Shown here: positions 1 to 9,634 of the stretch, piece after piece
How the letters are laid out: every line of letters begins with the position of its first letter
Position numbering within the stretch: the stretch's first letter is position 1
Assembly (NCBI RefSeq): GCF_009910365.1
Contig: NZ_CP036423.1
Coordinates: 434,001 to 498,000, forward strand
Direction of reading: 5' to 3'
DNA: 64,000 nucleotides
From: Aequoribacter fuscus
GTDB lineage: Bacteria; Pseudomonadota; Gammaproteobacteria; Pseudomonadales; Halieaceae
Position numbers and translations under genes: made by a program
Notes under the pieces: generated by a model
The model's database searches: none
Told to the model about the DNA's origin: nothing
What the model saw: only the letters and a program-made list of their open reading frames with translations

Positions 1-361
1 CGGTTTAGCTCTGCGCGGTAGCAAAGTCAGTTTCGGTGAGTTTGGTCTGAAAGCGGTAGGTCGCGGTCGTATTACGGCGCGTCAAATCGAGGCTGCTCGT
101 CGTGCAATGACACGTCACATCAAGCGTGGCGGTAAAATCTGGATTCGTGTGTTTCCAGACAAACCTATCACTGGTAAGCCTTTAGAGGTTCGTCAGGGTA
201 AAGGTAAGGGTAACGTCGAGTACTGGGTGGCTCAGGTGCAGCCTGGCAAAGTACTTTACGAAGTGCAGGGTGTTTCTGAGCAGTTGGCGCGTGAAGCGTT
301 TACCTTGGCGGCAGCAAAGATTCCTGTGGCAACAAAATTTGTTAAGCGATCGGTGATGTGA
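1..361 (+). CDS. rplP: 50S ribosomal protein L16 (5' end outside window)
   Basis: The C-terminal 119 residues of uL16 enter from the left edge in the frame beginning at base 2; the start codon is outside the window. L16 helps shape the A-site and peptidyl-transferase region of the 50S subunit. Family segments are visible: the Arg-rich stretch [19 protein letters not shown], then [11 protein letters not shown] and [14 protein letters not shown]. The stop TGA shares its last base with the rpmC ATG, so the two are probably translationally coupled at the end of the S10 operon. Confidence 0.97.
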   Translation, partial: GLALRGSKVSFGEFGLKAVGRGRITARQIEAARRAMTRHIKRGGKIWIRVFPDKPITGKPLEVRQGKGKGNVEYWVAQVQPGKVLYEVQGVSEQLAREAFTLAAAKIPVATKFVKRSVM

Positions 362-555
362 TGAAAACGAGTGAGTTGCGAGAAAAATCGGCGCAAGAAC
401 TCAATGAGACTTTGTTGAGTTTGCGTGAAGAGCAGTTCAAGTTGCGTATGCAAAAGGCAACCGGCCAGCTCGGACAGACACATTTATTGAAAGATAACCA
501 GCGAGCGATTGCGCGTGTTAAGACGCTGCTCACTGAGAAAGGCGGTGAAGGCTGA
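361..555 (+). CDS. rpmC: 50S ribosomal protein L29
   Basis: A 64-residue uL29, a small two-helix protein that sits near the peptide exit tunnel and helps form the docking site for trigger factor and [17 protein letters not shown] closely resembles the start of the E. coli protein. An in-frame GTG lies one codon upstream (358), but the ATG at 361 gives the family N-terminus and the one-base TGATG overlap with rplP. Its own TGA overlaps the rpsQ ATG by one base in the same way. Confidence 0.96.
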   Translation: MKTSELREKSAQELNETLLSLREEQFKLRMQKATGQLGQTHLLKDNQRAIARVKTLLTEKGGEG

Positions 556-821
556 TGGCAACGACAGAAAAACGTATTCGTACGGCTACCGGCAGGGTAG
601 TTAGTGACAAAATGGACAAAACAATCACAGTGTTGATTGAGCGTCGCGTTAAGCACCCAGTGTATGGCAAGTACATCACGCGCTCATCAAAGATCCACGC
701 ACACGATGAAGCAAACGAGTGTTCGATCGGAGATACAGTGGTTGTTCGTGAGAGTCGCCCTTTGTCAAAGTCTAAAACGTGGACTTTGGATCAAGTGGTA
801 GAAAAGGCTGCGGAACTTTAA
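555..821 (+). CDS. rpsQ: 30S ribosomal protein S17
   Basis: An 88-residue uS17, a primary 16S rRNA binder of OB fold needed early in 30S assembly. The family stretches [19 protein letters not shown] and [27 protein letters not shown] are intact and the length is close to the usual 84. It is the last gene of the S10-type unit; the 40-bp gap to rplN is where the spc operon begins in enterobacteria. Confidence 0.97.
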   Translation: MATTEKRIRTATGRVVSDKMDKTITVLIERRVKHPVYGKYITRSSKIHAHDEANECSIGDTVVVRESRPLSKSKTWTLDQVVEKAAEL

Positions 822-861
822 GTCAGCAAGAAACCGACCGTCAGGTCTTTCGGAGTAGAGC

Positions 862-1230
862 ATGATTCAAACTCAGTCATATTTAGAAGTTGCTGACAAC
901 AGTGGTGCGCGTCGCGTGATGTGCATCAAGGTGTTGGGCGGCTCAAAGCGTCGATACGCTCGTGTTGGTGACTTGATTAAGGTTACCGTCAAAGAGGCGA
1001 TTCCTCGCGGTAAGGTTAAAAAAGGTCAGGTAATGACCGCGGTTGTCGTTCGCACTCGCAAGGGTGTTCGTCGACCCGATGGTTCGTTGATTAAGTTCGA
1101 CGACAACGCGGCGGTGTTGTTAAACAACAACCAGGCGCCGATTGGTACGCGTATTTTTGGCCCCGTAACACGTGAATTGCGTGGCGAGAAGTTTATGAAG
1201 ATTATTTCGCTTGCGCCGGAAGTTATTTAA
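862..1230 (+). CDS. rplN: 50S ribosomal protein L14
   Basis: A 122-residue uL14, located at the subunit interface where it forms bridge B8 with 16S rRNA and, in organisms that have it, binds the silencing factor RsfS (encoded here at 40.3 kb). It starts [27 protein letters not shown] in the family pattern and keeps the conserved [13 protein letters not shown] near the C-terminus. It opens the spc-type group, with a TTTCGGAG ribosome binding site about 7 nt before the ATG. Confidence 0.98.
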   Translation: MIQTQSYLEVADNSGARRVMCIKVLGGSKRRYARVGDLIKVTVKEAIPRGKVKKGQVMTAVVVRTRKGVRRPDGSLIKFDDNAAVLLNNNQAPIGTRIFGPVTRELRGEKFMKIISLAPEVI

Positions 1231-1257
1231 CCCGGCAGCAGACGACGAGGATTAGAC

Positions 1258-1569
1258 ATGAAAATTAAACGAGATGACGAAGTCATTGTACTTGCCGGTA
1301 AAGATAAAGGTAAGCGTGGCAAGGTGCGTAAGGTAATGGGTAGCGATCGTTTGATCGTAACCGGTATCAATCGCGTTAAGAAGCACACCAAGCCTAACCC
1401 GCAGGCGGGTATTGCTGGTGGTATTGTGGAGCAGGAAGCCTCTATTCATGTCTCCAATGTTGCGATTTACAACGCGCAAACAAACAAGGCGGATCGTGTT
1501 GGTTACAAGGCCGAAGATGGCAAGAAAACGCGGATCTATAAATCAACTGGCGAAGCGATTGACGCGTAG
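1258..1569 (+). CDS. rplX: 50S ribosomal protein L24
   Basis: A 103-residue uL24, one of the two initiators of 50S assembly, bound to the 5' domain of 23S rRNA near the exit tunnel. An N-terminal KOW motif (residues about 6-26, [21 protein letters not shown] split around GKDKGK) and the later [11 protein letters not shown] segment are typical. Spacing to rplN (27 bp) and rplE (28 bp) fits one transcript. Confidence 0.97.
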   Translation: MKIKRDDEVIVLAGKDKGKRGKVRKVMGSDRLIVTGINRVKKHTKPNPQAGIAGGIVEQEASIHVSNVAIYNAQTNKADRVGYKAEDGKKTRIYKSTGEAIDA

Positions 1570-1597
1570 CGCGAGCTGCGAATTGAGGTTGAAATAA

Positions 1598-2137
1598 ATG
1601 GCCACTTTGAAACAAAAATATCGGGACGAAATCGCGCCAGCTCTTAAAGAAGAGTTAGGCTTGCGTAATGTTATGGAAGTCCCGCGCATAACCAAAATCA
1701 CTTTGAATATGGGTGTGGGTGAAGCTGTCGGTGACAAAAAGGTGTTGGAAAACGCTGTTGCTGACATGACCAAGATCTCTGGTCAGAAGCCTATCATTAC
1801 CAAAGCTCGTCGTTCGATTGCAGGCTTCAAGATTCGTGACGGTTGGCCGATCGGTTGTAAGGTCACTTTGCGCTCGGATCGCATGTACGAATTCTTGGAT
1901 CGTTTGATTGGTATCGCCATCCCCCGTATTCGCGACTTCCGCGGTATTACGCCGAAGGCGTTTGACGGTCGCGGTAACTTTGCGATGGGTGTGACTGAGC
2001 AGATCATCTTCCCTGAAATTAACTACGATGAAGTCGATAAGTTGCGTGGTATGGATATTACCATCACAACAACGGCGCGCACTGACGACGAAGGTCGTGC
2101 ATTGCTCCGCGCGTTCAACTTCCCGTTTAAAGGCTAA
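1598..2137 (+). CDS. rplE: 50S ribosomal protein L5
   Basis: A 179-residue uL5, exactly the E. coli length. It binds 5S rRNA in the central protuberance and touches P-site tRNA. The family elements [34 protein letters not shown] and [13 protein letters not shown].. are all present. In E. coli the S8 protein represses this operon by binding mRNA around the rplE start; I could not confirm such a fold here by eye. Confidence 0.98.
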   Translation: MATLKQKYRDEIAPALKEELGLRNVMEVPRITKITLNMGVGEAVGDKKVLENAVADMTKISGQKPIITKARRSIAGFKIRDGWPIGCKVTLRSDRMYEFLDRLIGIAIPRIRDFRGITPKAFDGRGNFAMGVTEQIIFPEINYDEVDKLRGMDITITTTARTDDEGRALLRAFNFPFKG

Positions 2138-2150
2138 GAGGTAGATCCAC

Positions 2151-2456
2151 ATGGCAAAGAAATCCATGATTGCGCGCGAAACCAAGCGTACGCGAACCGT
2201 CGCTAAATTTGCGGCAAAGCGCGCCGAGTTGAAAGCGATTATTGCAGACGTCAATGCTTCAGAGGACGCGCGTTGGGATGCACAAGTCGCATTGCAAAAG
2301 CTGCCTCGCAATGCAAGCCCAGTTCGCCAGCAACGTCGCTGTCAGATAACGGGTCGTCCGCACGGTGTTTACCGCAAGTTCGGACTGTGTCGTAACAAGT
2401 TGCGCGAAGCTGCCATGCGTGGTGATGTGCCTGGCTTAGTTAAGTCTAGCTGGTAA
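2151..2456 (+). CDS. rpsN: 30S ribosomal protein S14 (zinc-independent form)
   Basis: A 101-residue uS14 of the long type that lacks the CxxC zinc ribbon: the C-terminal part reads [25 protein letters not shown] with single cysteines. It binds the 3' major domain of 16S rRNA in the 30S head. It begins 13 bp after rplE and ends 16 bp before rpsH. No second, zinc-binding S14 paralogue is seen in the window. Confidence 0.97.
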   Translation: MAKKSMIARETKRTRTVAKFAAKRAELKAIIADVNASEDARWDAQVALQKLPRNASPVRQQRRCQITGRPHGVYRKFGLCRNKLREAAMRGDVPGLVKSSW

Positions 2457-2472
2457 CAAGAGAGATTCGATT

Positions 2473-2868
2473 ATGAGTATGCAAGATCCATTGGCTGATA
2501 TGCTAACGCGAATTCGCAATGCACAAATGGCCGGCAAAAAAAGCGTTGAAATGCCAGCGTCGAAACTGAAAGCGGCTGTCGCGGCAGTATTGGTGGGCGA
2601 AGGTTACATTGAGAGTGTTGAGACTCTGGAGCAGGACGGTAAAAAGCGCCTGGCGTTAACCTTGAAGTACTTCAACGGCAAGCCCGTGATCGCCGAGATC
2701 GACCGTAAGAGTCGACCTGGTTTGCGTCAATACGCTGCGCGTGACGAATTGCCAAAGGTTCGCGGCGGTTTGGGTGTGGCCATTGTGTCCACTTCTAAGG
2801 GTGTAATGAGCGATCGCGCTGCGCGTGCTGCGGGTGTTGGTGGCGAAGTACTTTGCACCGTATTTTAA
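2473..2868 (+). CDS. rpsH: 30S ribosomal protein S8
   Basis: A 131-residue uS8, a primary 16S rRNA binder of the central domain and, in E. coli, the autorepressor of the spc operon. The N-terminus [18 protein letters not shown] and the C-terminal [21 protein letters not shown] are typical. A second ATG two codons downstream is possible; the first has the better-spaced AGAGA upstream. Confidence 0.97.
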   Translation: MSMQDPLADMLTRIRNAQMAGKKSVEMPASKLKAAVAAVLVGEGYIESVETLEQDGKKRLALTLKYFNGKPVIAEIDRKSRPGLRQYAARDELPKVRGGLGVAIVSTSKGVMSDRAARAAGVGGEVLCTVF

Positions 2869-2891
2869 TTTGATATTGAAGAGTTGGTTCT

Positions 2892-3419
2892 ATGTCTAGA
2901 GTCGCAAAATCCCCAGTAAACGTGCCGAAAGGTGTTGAGGTCACGTTGAATGATCGCGCGCTAAGCGTTAAAGGTGGCAAAGGTTCTTTGTCGCTAGCGC
3001 TTACCGACGGTATTCAAGTGTTACAAGAAGGCGAAGAGTTGACGGTCAGCTACGACAGCGACGCGCACAAAGCCATGGCAGGTACGACACGTATGTTGGT
3101 GAACAACATGGTTGTTGGTGTCAGTACTGGCTGGCAGAAGAAATTGGTTTTGAACGGTGTGGGTTATCGTGCAAAAGCGGAAGGCAGCGTCTTAAACCTG
3201 ACCTTGGGTTTATCGCACCCTGTTAATTACGAGCTGCCCGAGGGCGTTAGCGCCGAGACACCGACTCAAACAGAAGTTGTGGTGAGCGGTATCGACAAGC
3301 AAGCCGTTGGCCAGGCCGCAGCAGAAATTAGAGCGTTTCGTCCGCCAGAGCCTTACAAGGGCAAGGGTATTCGCTACGCTGATGAACACGTACGTCGTAA
3401 AGACGCTAAGAAGAAGTAG
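2892..3419 (+). CDS. rplF: 50S ribosomal protein L6
   Basis: A 175-residue uL6, bound to the 23S sarcin-ricin region at the factor-binding site. It has the usual two repeated domains. The C-terminal signature [20 protein letters not shown] is intact. It is 23 bp after rpsH and 10 bp before rplR in the spc-type transcript. Confidence 0.98.
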   Translation: MSRVAKSPVNVPKGVEVTLNDRALSVKGGKGSLSLALTDGIQVLQEGEELTVSYDSDAHKAMAGTTRMLVNNMVVGVSTGWQKKLVLNGVGYRAKAEGSVLNLTLGLSHPVNYELPEGVSAETPTQTEVVVSGIDKQAVGQAAAEIRAFRPPEPYKGKGIRYADEHVRRKDAKKK

Positions 3420-3429
3420 GTAAGCGCAA

Positions 3430-3780
3430 ATGAATGAGAAGACAGTATCACGCCTGCGCCGTGCACGTAAGTCACGTGCTCGTATGAAGGCTGCAGAAGC
3501 GGTTCGCTTGACGGTTCACCGAACACCGCGCCACATTTACGCTCAAGTGTTAAACGCGGCGGGTGACAAGGTGTTGGCAGCGGCGAGCACGCTGGATAAA
3601 TCACTTCGTGACGGCGCGACCGGTAACCAAGCCGCTGCTGCGGAAGTGGGTAAGTTGATTGCGCAGCGCGCCAAAGATGCTGGTGTAACACAAGTGGCAT
3701 TTGATCGCAGTGGCTTCCGCTACCACGGTCGCGTTAAATCGCTTGCTGACGCAGCACGCGAAAACGGTTTGGAATTCTAA
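3430..3780 (+). CDS. rplR: 50S ribosomal protein L18
   Basis: A 116-residue uL18, which carries 5S rRNA into the 50S subunit together with L5. The basic N-terminus ([14 protein letters not shown]) and the C-terminal [26 protein letters not shown] are classic family features, and the length matches E. coli (117). It is followed 14 bp later by rpsE. Confidence 0.98.
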   Translation: MNEKTVSRLRRARKSRARMKAAEAVRLTVHRTPRHIYAQVLNAAGDKVLAAASTLDKSLRDGATGNQAAAAEVGKLIAQRAKDAGVTQVAFDRSGFRYHGRVKSLADAARENGLEF

Positions 3781-3794
3781 GGGCAGGCACGAAT

Positions 3795-4301
3795 ATGAGT
3801 GATCAAAGAAAACAGCAAACTGAAGGCGACCTGCAAGAGAAGCTGGTACAGGTTAACCGTGTTGCGAAAGTGGTCAAAGGTGGTCGTATTTTCAGTTTTA
3901 CTGCCTTGACGGTTGTAGGCGACGGCAATGGTAAAGTCGGCTTTGGTCGTGGTAAGGCGCGCGAAGTGCCAGTCGCGATCCAAAAAGCGATGGAAGCAGC
4001 TCGTCGCAACATGATCCAGGTCGAGCTTGATGGCGGCACTATCCAGTACCCCATTAAAGCAAGACATGGGGCTTCAAAAGTTTACATGCAGCCTGCATCA
4101 GAAGGTACCGGTGTTATTGCTGGTGGTGCGATGCGTGCCGTATTGGAAATTGCTGGTGTTGAGAACGTATTGGCGAAGTGCTACGGCTCAACCAACCCAG
4201 TAAACGTTGTGCGTGCGACCTTTAATGGTCTACGTGATATGGCCTCTCCCGACGACGTTGCTGCTAAGCGTGGCAAAACCGTCGAAGAGATCTTGAATTA
4301 A
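3795..4301 (+). CDS. rpsE: 30S ribosomal protein S5
   Basis: A 168-residue uS5. It lies at the mRNA entry channel and affects decoding accuracy. The double-stranded-RNA-binding-like N-terminal domain ([24 protein letters not shown]) and the loop [13 protein letters not shown] are present, as is the C-terminal [25 protein letters not shown]. Ribosomal ambiguity and spectinomycin-resistance substitutions map to these loops in E. coli; I see no disruption here. Confidence 0.98.
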   Translation: MSDQRKQQTEGDLQEKLVQVNRVAKVVKGGRIFSFTALTVVGDGNGKVGFGRGKAREVPVAIQKAMEAARRNMIQVELDGGTIQYPIKARHGASKVYMQPASEGTGVIAGGAMRAVLEIAGVENVLAKCYGSTNPVNVVRATFNGLRDMASPDDVAAKRGKTVEEILN

Positions 4302-4328
4302 GCATTGGTATAGGGTGGTCGCATAGCC

Positions 4329-4511
4329 ATGGCTAAATCGACAGTAAAAGTTACACAGATCAAGAGCCGTCACGGTCGTCATCGCACTCATCAAGCTTGC
4401 TTGGCAGGTTTAGGTTTGCGTCGAATTGGACACACAGTTGAGGTGGAAGACACCCCCTCAACGCGTGGCATGATCAACAAAGTGGCCTACATGGTCAAAG
4501 TTGAGGAGTAA
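4329..4511 (+). CDS. rpmD: 50S ribosomal protein L30
   Basis: A 60-residue uL30, a small 23S rRNA binder of ferredoxin-like fold that many bacteria lack. The start [13 protein letters not shown] and the segment [26 protein letters not shown] are characteristic. Its end is 4 bp before the rplO ATG chosen here, and the rplO ribosome binding site lies inside its last codons. Confidence 0.97.
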   Translation: MAKSTVKVTQIKSRHGRHRTHQACLAGLGLRRIGHTVEVEDTPSTRGMINKVAYMVKVEE

Positions 4512-4515
4512 AACA

Positions 4516-4962
4516 ATGTCTGACGTGATGCGTTTAAATACACTCAGTCCAGCGGATGGTTCTCGTCCTGACGGGAAGCGTGTGGGCCGCGGTATTGGTA
4601 GCGGTTTAGGTAAAACGGCGGGTCGTGGCCACAAAGGTCAAAAAGCTCGCTCCGGCGGACGAGTTCGTCCGGGTTTTGAAGGCGGTCAGATGCCTTTGCA
4701 GAAGCGATTGCCGAAGTACGGCTTCAAATCACGCGTTGGCATGAAAACCGCGGAAGTGCGTTTGGGTGACCTAGCTCGCTTGACGGGTGACGTGGTTGAT
4801 ATGGACGCCCTGAAGGCGGCAGATTTGGTGCGCAATGACATGACGCGTGCTCGTATCTTCTTGGCAGGCAGCGTTGATCGCGCTTTGACGGTTAAGGGTC
4901 TGGGCGTTTCAAAAGGCGCGCGTGCTGCGATCGAACAAGCTGGCGGCAAGGTCGAGGACTAA
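4516..4962 (+). CDS. rplO: 50S ribosomal protein L15
   Basis: A 148-residue uL15, a late-assembly 23S rRNA binder with a long basic N-terminal extension. [22 protein letters not shown] and [17 protein letters not shown] are diagnostic. I chose the ATG at 4516 because GAGGAG (4503-4508) sits 7 nt upstream; a TTG at 4501 lies inside that site and an ATG at 4528 would trim four residues. The TAA runs directly into the secY ATG with no gap. Confidence 0.96.
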   Translation: MSDVMRLNTLSPADGSRPDGKRVGRGIGSGLGKTAGRGHKGQKARSGGRVRPGFEGGQMPLQKRLPKYGFKSRVGMKTAEVRLGDLARLTGDVVDMDALKAADLVRNDMTRARIFLAGSVDRALTVKGLGVSKGARAAIEQAGGKVED

Positions 4963-6294
4963 ATGGCTAACGGGCAGCAGGTTCCAGGCATGAATACAGC
5001 CGGGTTAGGCGAGCTTTTTGCTCGCCTACGGTTCGTTTTGGTCGCGCTGATTATTTATCGTATCGGCACACATATTCCTGTGCCGGGTATTGATCCTGCG
5101 CAGTTGCAAGCCCTGTTCAATTCAAACCAAGGCACCATTTTGGGCTTGGCAAACATGTTCTCTGGCGGTGCGCTAGAGCGTATGAGTATTCTTGCGCTTG
5201 GCATTATGCCCTACATCTCTGCGTCAATTATTATGCAGTTGATGTCGGCCGTAACTCCATCGCTTGAGCAGTTGAAGAAAGAAGGCGAGTCGGGTCGACG
5301 CAAAATTTCGCAGTACACCCGCTACTTGACGGTTGGTTTAGCGATTATCCAGGCGACCGGCATGACGGTCGGCATGGCCAACCAAGGTATGGCGTACAGT
5401 GTTTCGCCTGTATTTTATGTGATCGCGATTACGTCGCTCGTGACTGGCGCTATCTTCATGATGTGGTTGGGTGAGCAGATTACTGAGCGCGGCGTTGGCA
5501 ATGGTATTTCATTGCTGATATTTGCAGGCATCGTGGCGGGTTTACCTTCGGCAATCGGTCAGTCTTTGGAACAGGCCCGCCAGGGCGAGCTCAATATATT
5601 GGTGTTGCTCGGTATTTTAGCCCTAGCGATCGTCGTAATTTATCTGATCATCTTCATAGAGCGTGGTCAGCGTAGGATAACCGTTAATTACGCCAAGCAG
5701 CAGCGCGGTAATCGTATGTACCAGGCGCAAAGTTCGCATTTGCCCCTGAAGGTGAATATGGCGGGTGTCATCCCGGCGATATTTGCGAGCAGTATTTTGT
5801 TGTTCCCTGCATCGATTGCGCAGTGGTTTGGTAGCGGTAACTCGTCAGATTGGTTGCAAGACTTGGCTGTGGCGATTGGACCGGGACAACCCTTGAACAT
5901 TCTGCTGTTTACCGTATTCATTGTGTTTTTCTGTTTTTTCTACACGGCGTTAATGTTTAACCCAGTTGAAGTCTCCGATAACCTGAAACGTTCCGGGGCT
6001 TTTATTCCAGGTATTCGTCCTGGGCAGCAAACTGCCAACTTTATTGACGGTGTGCTGACGCGTTTGACTGTTTTTGGTGCGGCTTATATCGCACTCGTTT
6101 GTTTGCTGCCACAGTTTTTGGTAGTGACATGGAACGTGCCCTTTTACTTGGGTGGTACCTCTTTACTGATTGTTGTTGTGGTCGTGATGGACTTCATGGC
6201 TCAGGTTCAAAGCCACATGATGTCGCAGCAGTACGATTCAGTGATGAAGAAAGCCAACCTGAAAAATTATGGGTCTGCCGGCCGCGTTCGGTAA
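4963..6294 (+). CDS. secY: Protein translocase subunit SecY
   Basis: A 443-residue SecY, the ten-helix channel of the Sec translocon in the inner membrane, working with SecE/SecG and SecA or the ribosome. Length equals E. coli SecY. Signatures include [13 protein letters not shown] (TM1 region), [14 protein letters not shown] and the cytoplasmic [26 protein letters not shown] loop that contacts SecA and ribosomes. Coupling to ribosomal genes with rplO directly upstream is the standard arrangement. Confidence 0.98.
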   Translation: MANGQQVPGMNTAGLGELFARLRFVLVALIIYRIGTHIPVPGIDPAQLQALFNSNQGTILGLANMFSGGALERMSILALGIMPYISASIIMQLMSAVTPSLEQLKKEGESGRRKISQYTRYLTVGLAIIQATGMTVGMANQGMAYSVSPVFYVIAITSLVTGAIFMMWLGEQITERGVGNGISLLIFAGIVAGLPSAIGQSLEQARQGELNILVLLGILALAIVVIYLIIFIERGQRRITVNYAKQQRGNRMYQAQSSHLPLKVNMAGVIPAIFASSILLFPASIAQWFGSGNSSDWLQDLAVAIGPGQPLNILLFTVFIVFFCFFYTALMFNPVEVSDNLKRSGAFIPGIRPGQQTANFIDGVLTRLTVFGAAYIALVCLLPQFLVVTWNVPFYLGGTSLLIVVVVVMDFMAQVQSHMMSQQYDSVMKKANLKNYGSAGRVR

Positions 6295-6318
6295 GACTTG
6301 TTGTAACGGAGAGAAGTG

Positions 6319-6435
6319 ATGAAAGTTAGAGCATCAGTTAAGAAAATTTGCCGCAACTGCAAAGTGGTCCGCCGCGCAGGTGTGGTACGGGTGATTTGTT
6401 CTTCAGACCCACGCCATAAGCAGCGTCAGGGTTAA
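6319..6435 (+). CDS. rpmJ: 50S ribosomal protein L36 (zinc-binding form)
   Basis: A 38-residue bL36, the smallest ribosomal protein. The sequence [19 protein letters not shown] continues to a typical HKQRQG end. Zinc ligands C11, C14, C27 and H33 are all present, so this is the C+ form. It is 24 bp after secY with GGAGAGA just upstream of the ATG, and is the last gene of the spc-type unit before the 124-bp leader of the alpha operon. Confidence 0.97.
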   Translation: MKVRASVKKICRNCKVVRRAGVVRVICSSDPRHKQRQG

Positions 6436-6448
6436 GGCAAGTCTTGAG

Positions 6449-6477
6449 TTGATTTTTAAGAGCGAAGTCGATAAACT
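6449..6477 (+). promoter_or_regulatory. Candidate sigma-70 promoter of the alpha operon
   Basis: TTGATT (6449-6454), a 17-bp spacer and TAAACT (6472-6477) lie between rpmJ and rpsM. Transcription would begin near 6484 and give a leader of about 75 nt. In E. coli S4 binds a structured leader upstream of rpsM; this leader contains possible pairings around GCGATTAGCG and TTCGC, but I could not establish the pseudoknot by eye. Confidence 0.4.
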
Positions 6478-6559
6478 GCCGCGCCTTTTGACGAGTGTCA
6501 TGCGATTAGCGGTTTTAGCGATCCTTCGCACAATAGTAAAGTAATTTGGAGAAAGATGG

Positions 6560-6916
6560 ATGGCACGTATCGCCGGCGTCAACATACCCGATAACAAACA
6601 CGCTGTTATTTCTTTGACCTACATCTACGGTGTAGGTAAGACCAAAGCAAAAGAGCTTTGTGCAGCGACGAATATTGCAGAAGACACCAAAATCGGTGAC
6701 TTGAGTGAAGCTCAAATGGACGAACTTCGCGGCAAAGTTGGCGAAATGATGGTGGAAGGTGATTTGCGCCGGGAAGTGTCTATGAACATCAAACGTTTGA
6801 TGGACTTGGGCTGTAACCGTGGTTTGCGTCACCGTAAAGGTTTGCCCTTACGCGGTCAGCGTACGAAAACCAATGCGCGCACGCGTAAAGGTCCTCGTAA
6901 GCCCATCCGCAAGTAA
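6560..6916 (+). CDS. rpsM: 30S ribosomal protein S13
   Basis: A 118-residue uS13 at the top of the 30S head, forming bridges B1a/B1b and contacting P-site tRNA through its basic tail. [26 protein letters not shown] and the tail [28 protein letters not shown] are diagnostic. It opens the alpha operon (rpsM-rpsK-rpsD-rpoA-rplQ); GGAGAAAG precedes the ATG. Confidence 0.98.
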   Translation: MARIAGVNIPDNKHAVISLTYIYGVGKTKAKELCAATNIAEDTKIGDLSEAQMDELRGKVGEMMVEGDLRREVSMNIKRLMDLGCNRGLRHRKGLPLRGQRTKTNARTRKGPRKPIRK

Positions 6917-6930
6917 GTAGGTAGTATGGC

Positions 6931-6964
6931 GAGCGCCTTGTGCGCTCACTTAGTGTAGCTACAC
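6931..6964 (+). repeat. Two adjacent hairpin-forming repeats between rpsM and rpsK
   Basis: GAGCGC (6931-6936) pairs with GCGCTC (6942-6947) around a 5-nt loop, and six bases later GTGTAGCTACAC (6953-6964) is a perfect 12-bp palindrome. Neither is followed by a T run, so they do not look like intrinsic terminators. The 85-bp gap is long for this operon. Confidence 0.6.
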
Positions 6965-7001
6965 CGCAGTGTAGTGTTGATATTAAAAGTAGGACGATTT
7001 T

Positions 7002-7394
7002 ATGGCTAAGCCAAGCGCGAAAGCACCGCGTCGTAAGATTACCAAAACCGTCGTGGACGGTGTGGCGCACATCCATGCGTCATTTAACAATACCATTGTC
7101 ACTATCACTGACCGTCAGGGTAACGCTCTCAGCTGGGCGACAGCTGGTGGCTCTGGGTTCCGTGGTTCTCGTAAAAGCACGCCGTTTGCGGCTCAGGTTG
7201 CTGCAGAGCGTGCAGGCGAGGCAGCAAAAGAATACGGCCTTAAAAACTTGGACGTCCAAGTCAAAGGTCCTGGTCCCGGTCGTGAGTCTGCGGTTCGTGC
7301 GCTGAATGGTTGTGGTTATAAAATCACTAACATTACCGACGTAACCCCGATTCCTCATAACGGATGTCGCCCACCCAAGAAGCGCCGCGTGTAA
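7002..7394 (+). CDS. rpsK: 30S ribosomal protein S11
   Basis: A 130-residue uS11 on the 30S platform near the Shine-Dalgarno helix. The body [41 protein letters not shown] and the C-terminus [10 protein letters not shown] match the family closely. A run of basic residues at the N-terminus (KAPRRKITK) is usual. It is preceded by a weak AGTAGGA site and follows two small hairpins in the rpsM-rpsK gap. Confidence 0.98.
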   Translation: MAKPSAKAPRRKITKTVVDGVAHIHASFNNTIVTITDRQGNALSWATAGGSGFRGSRKSTPFAAQVAAERAGEAAKEYGLKNLDVQVKGPGPGRESAVRALNGCGYKITNITDVTPIPHNGCRPPKKRRV

Positions 7395-7414
7395 GGGCAT
7401 AGGAAGGAACTAGC

Positions 7415-8035
7415 ATGGCTCGATATATTGGACCAAAGTGTAAATTAGCTCGCCGCGAAGGCACTGATCTGTTTTTGAAAAGTGGTGCGCGTGCGTTAGA
7501 AAGCAAATGTAAATTGGAAACTGCCCCAGGTATGCACGGCGCTCGACGCGGTCGCTTGTCTGACTACGGTGTTCAGTTACGTGAAAAGCAAAAAGTGCGT
7601 CGTATCTACGGCATTCTTGAAAAGCAATTCCGTGGCTACTATAAGGAAGCAGCGCGTCGTAAAGGTGCGACCGGTGAAAACCTCCTGCAGCTGTTAGAAA
7701 GCCGCTTGGATAACGTGGTCTATCGCATGGGTTTTGCGTCAACTCGCGCTGAAGCACGTCAGTTGGTGTCTCACAAAGGTGTTTTGGTAAACGGCAGTGT
7801 TGTAAACGTGCCTTCTTATCAAGTGCAGCCTGGTGACGTCGTTGCTGTTCGTGAAAAAGCGAAGAAGCAGTTGCGTATTCAGTCGGCTGTGGCGCTCGCG
7901 GGTCAACGCGCGGACATCGAATGGATCGACGTCAATACTGACAAATTAGAAGGTGTATTTAAGGCTCGCCCAGAGCGCGCTGAGCTTACTTCTGAGATCA
8001 ACGAAAACTTGATCGTTGAATTGTACTCGAAGTAA
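7415..8035 (+). CDS. rpsD: 30S ribosomal protein S4
   Basis: A 206-residue uS4, a primary 16S binder nucleating the 5' domain, part of the mRNA-entry helicase, and in E. coli the repressor of the alpha operon. It starts [24 protein letters not shown] and has the S4 RNA-binding domain around [20 protein letters not shown]. Length equals E. coli. It lies 20 bp after rpsK and 33 bp before rpoA. Confidence 0.98.
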   Translation: MARYIGPKCKLARREGTDLFLKSGARALESKCKLETAPGMHGARRGRLSDYGVQLREKQKVRRIYGILEKQFRGYYKEAARRKGATGENLLQLLESRLDNVVYRMGFASTRAEARQLVSHKGVLVNGSVVNVPSYQVQPGDVVAVREKAKKQLRIQSAVALAGQRADIEWIDVNTDKLEGVFKARPERAELTSEINENLIVELYSK

Positions 8036-8068
8036 TACATCCGATTAATCTGACTGACAGGTGGCTAC

Positions 8069-9073
8069 ATGCAAAGTGCAGTAAATGAATTCTTGACTCC
8101 ACGCGTTATCACCGTGGACGAAAAAAGTAATACGCGAGCTCTAGTGACTTTAGAGCCCCTAGAGCGTGGCTTTGGCCATACGCTTGGCAACGCGCTGCGC
8201 CGTATTCTGTTATCGTCTATGCCAGGCTGCGCAATTACCGAAGTGCAAATTGATGGTGTTTTGCATGAGTACAGCACCATTGAAGGCGTTCAAGAAGATG
8301 TTATTGAAATTCTTCTTAACCTCAAAGACGTTGCTGTGGTACTGAACGGCAAAGACGAAGCGGAATTGACTTTGTCGAAGAAAGAGCCCGGTCCTGTTAC
8401 GGCGGGTGATATCACGCTGGATCACGATGTTGAAATCTGCAACCCAGACCACGTCATCTGTAACGTTACAGGTGGATCGGGTGTGAATCTGAAGCTGGTT
8501 GTGAGTCGTGGACGCGGATACTCTCCAGCAGATTCGCGTGGAAATGAAGAAGACGAGACTCGTGCGATAGGCCGATTGCAGTTGGATGCGACGTTTTCGC
8601 CCATCCGCCGCGTGGCCTATGTGGTCGAATCCGCCCGTGTCGAACAACGCACTGATTTGGATAAATTGGTCCTTGATTTGGAAACGAACGGAACAATTGA
8701 TCCAGAAGAAGCAATTCGTCGCGCTGCGACGATCTTGCAGCAGCAGTTGGCGGTATTCGTTGACCTCGAGAGCGAAGGCGAAGCTGAAGCAGTCGTTGAG
8801 GAAGATGAGGTTGATCCGATCTTGTTGCGCCCCGTCGATGATTTGGAGTTGACGGTGCGTTCGGCAAATTGCTTGAAAGCAGAAAATATTTATTACATCG
8901 GTGACTTGGTGCAGCGTACTGAAGTCGAGCTTCTGAAAACCCCAAACCTGGGCAAGAAGTCGCTTACCGAAATTAAAGACGTGCTGGCGTCCCGCGGTTT
9001 GTCGTTGGGTATGAGACTCGACAACTGGCCACCTGCAAGTCTGAAAAATGATGATCGAGTCTTAAGTCTTTAG
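8069..9073 (+). CDS. rpoA: DNA-directed RNA polymerase subunit alpha
   Basis: A 334-residue RpoA, which dimerises to scaffold beta and beta' and reads UP elements and activators through its C-terminal domain. The N-terminal domain has [26 protein letters not shown] and [11 protein letters not shown]; a Glu-rich linker (about residues 235-247) joins it to a CTD with [21 protein letters not shown] and [14 protein letters not shown]. The linker is a little longer than in E. coli (329 aa in total). It is cotranscribed with rpsD and rplQ. Confidence 0.98.
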   Translation: MQSAVNEFLTPRVITVDEKSNTRALVTLEPLERGFGHTLGNALRRILLSSMPGCAITEVQIDGVLHEYSTIEGVQEDVIEILLNLKDVAVVLNGKDEAELTLSKKEPGPVTAGDITLDHDVEICNPDHVICNVTGGSGVNLKLVVSRGRGYSPADSRGNEEDETRAIGRLQLDATFSPIRRVAYVVESARVEQRTDLDKLVLDLETNGTIDPEEAIRRAATILQQQLAVFVDLESEGEAEAVVEEDEVDPILLRPVDDLELTVRSANCLKAENIYYIGDLVQRTEVELLKTPNLGKKSLTEIKDVLASRGLSLGMRLDNWPPASLKNDDRVLSL

Positions 9074-9131
9074 TACTCGGAAACAGTTTGAATAGCTGCC
9101 ACAACGGCACACGAAGTAAAGGAAAATAGTC

Positions 9132-9527
9132 ATGCGTCATCGTCACAGTGGACGTCAGTTAAACCGTAATAGCTCGCATCGCAAAGCGATGTTCCGCAAC
9201 ATGACGGCGTCTTTAGTTAAGCACGAGCTGATTAAGACGACTCTACCAAAGGCTAAGGAGCTGCGTAGCTACGCTGAGCCGATTATCACTTTGGCGAAGG
9301 AAGATAGCGTCGCAAACCGCCGTCTTGCTTTTAATCGCCTGCGTGATAAAGAAGTGGTTGGTAAGTTGTTCAGCGAAATTGGCCCTCGTTACCAGGCTCG
9401 TCCGGGCGGTTATTTGCGTATCTTGAAGTGTGGTTTCCGCGCTGGAGATAACGCGCCAATGGCTTATGTAGAGTTAGTGGATCGTCCAGTTGTCGAAATT
9501 GATGATATGGATGACGGCGAAGAATAA
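9132..9527 (+). CDS. rplQ: 50S ribosomal protein L17
   Basis: A 131-residue bL17 at the exit-tunnel rim. [24 protein letters not shown] is nearly invariant in the family, and the acidic tail DDMDDGEE is a common proteobacterial ending. It is the last gene of the alpha operon: 15 bp after its stop a strong terminator begins, and the following gene, uvrA, points the other way. Confidence 0.98.
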   Translation: MRHRHSGRQLNRNSSHRKAMFRNMTASLVKHELIKTTLPKAKELRSYAEPIITLAKEDSVANRRLAFNRLRDKEVVGKLFSEIGPRYQARPGGYLRILKCGFRAGDNAPMAYVELVDRPVVEIDDMDDGEE

Positions 9528-9542
9528 GCCGACCCAGATGCC

Positions 9543-9571
9543 AAAAGCCGCACTCTGTGCGGCTTTTTTTT
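9543..9571 (+). terminator. Rho-independent terminator after rplQ
   Basis: GCCGCAC (9547-9553) pairs with GTGCGGC (9557-9563) around a TCT loop, flanked by AAAA on the left and eight T on the right. It ends the alpha operon. The A/T flanks also make it usable on the minus strand as the end of the convergent uvrA transcript. Confidence 0.9.
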
Positions 9572-9634
9572 GCCCGATCGCCCCGCGTATCGCCGTTCCG
9601 CTATCACGTCGAGCCCGTGGATCTCGGGTTGAAG

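Noticed and set aside
8466-8945. Long reverse-strand frames in the ribosomal and rpoA genes
   Set aside because: They are shadows of highly biased coding sequence, with no start context or recognisable domain.
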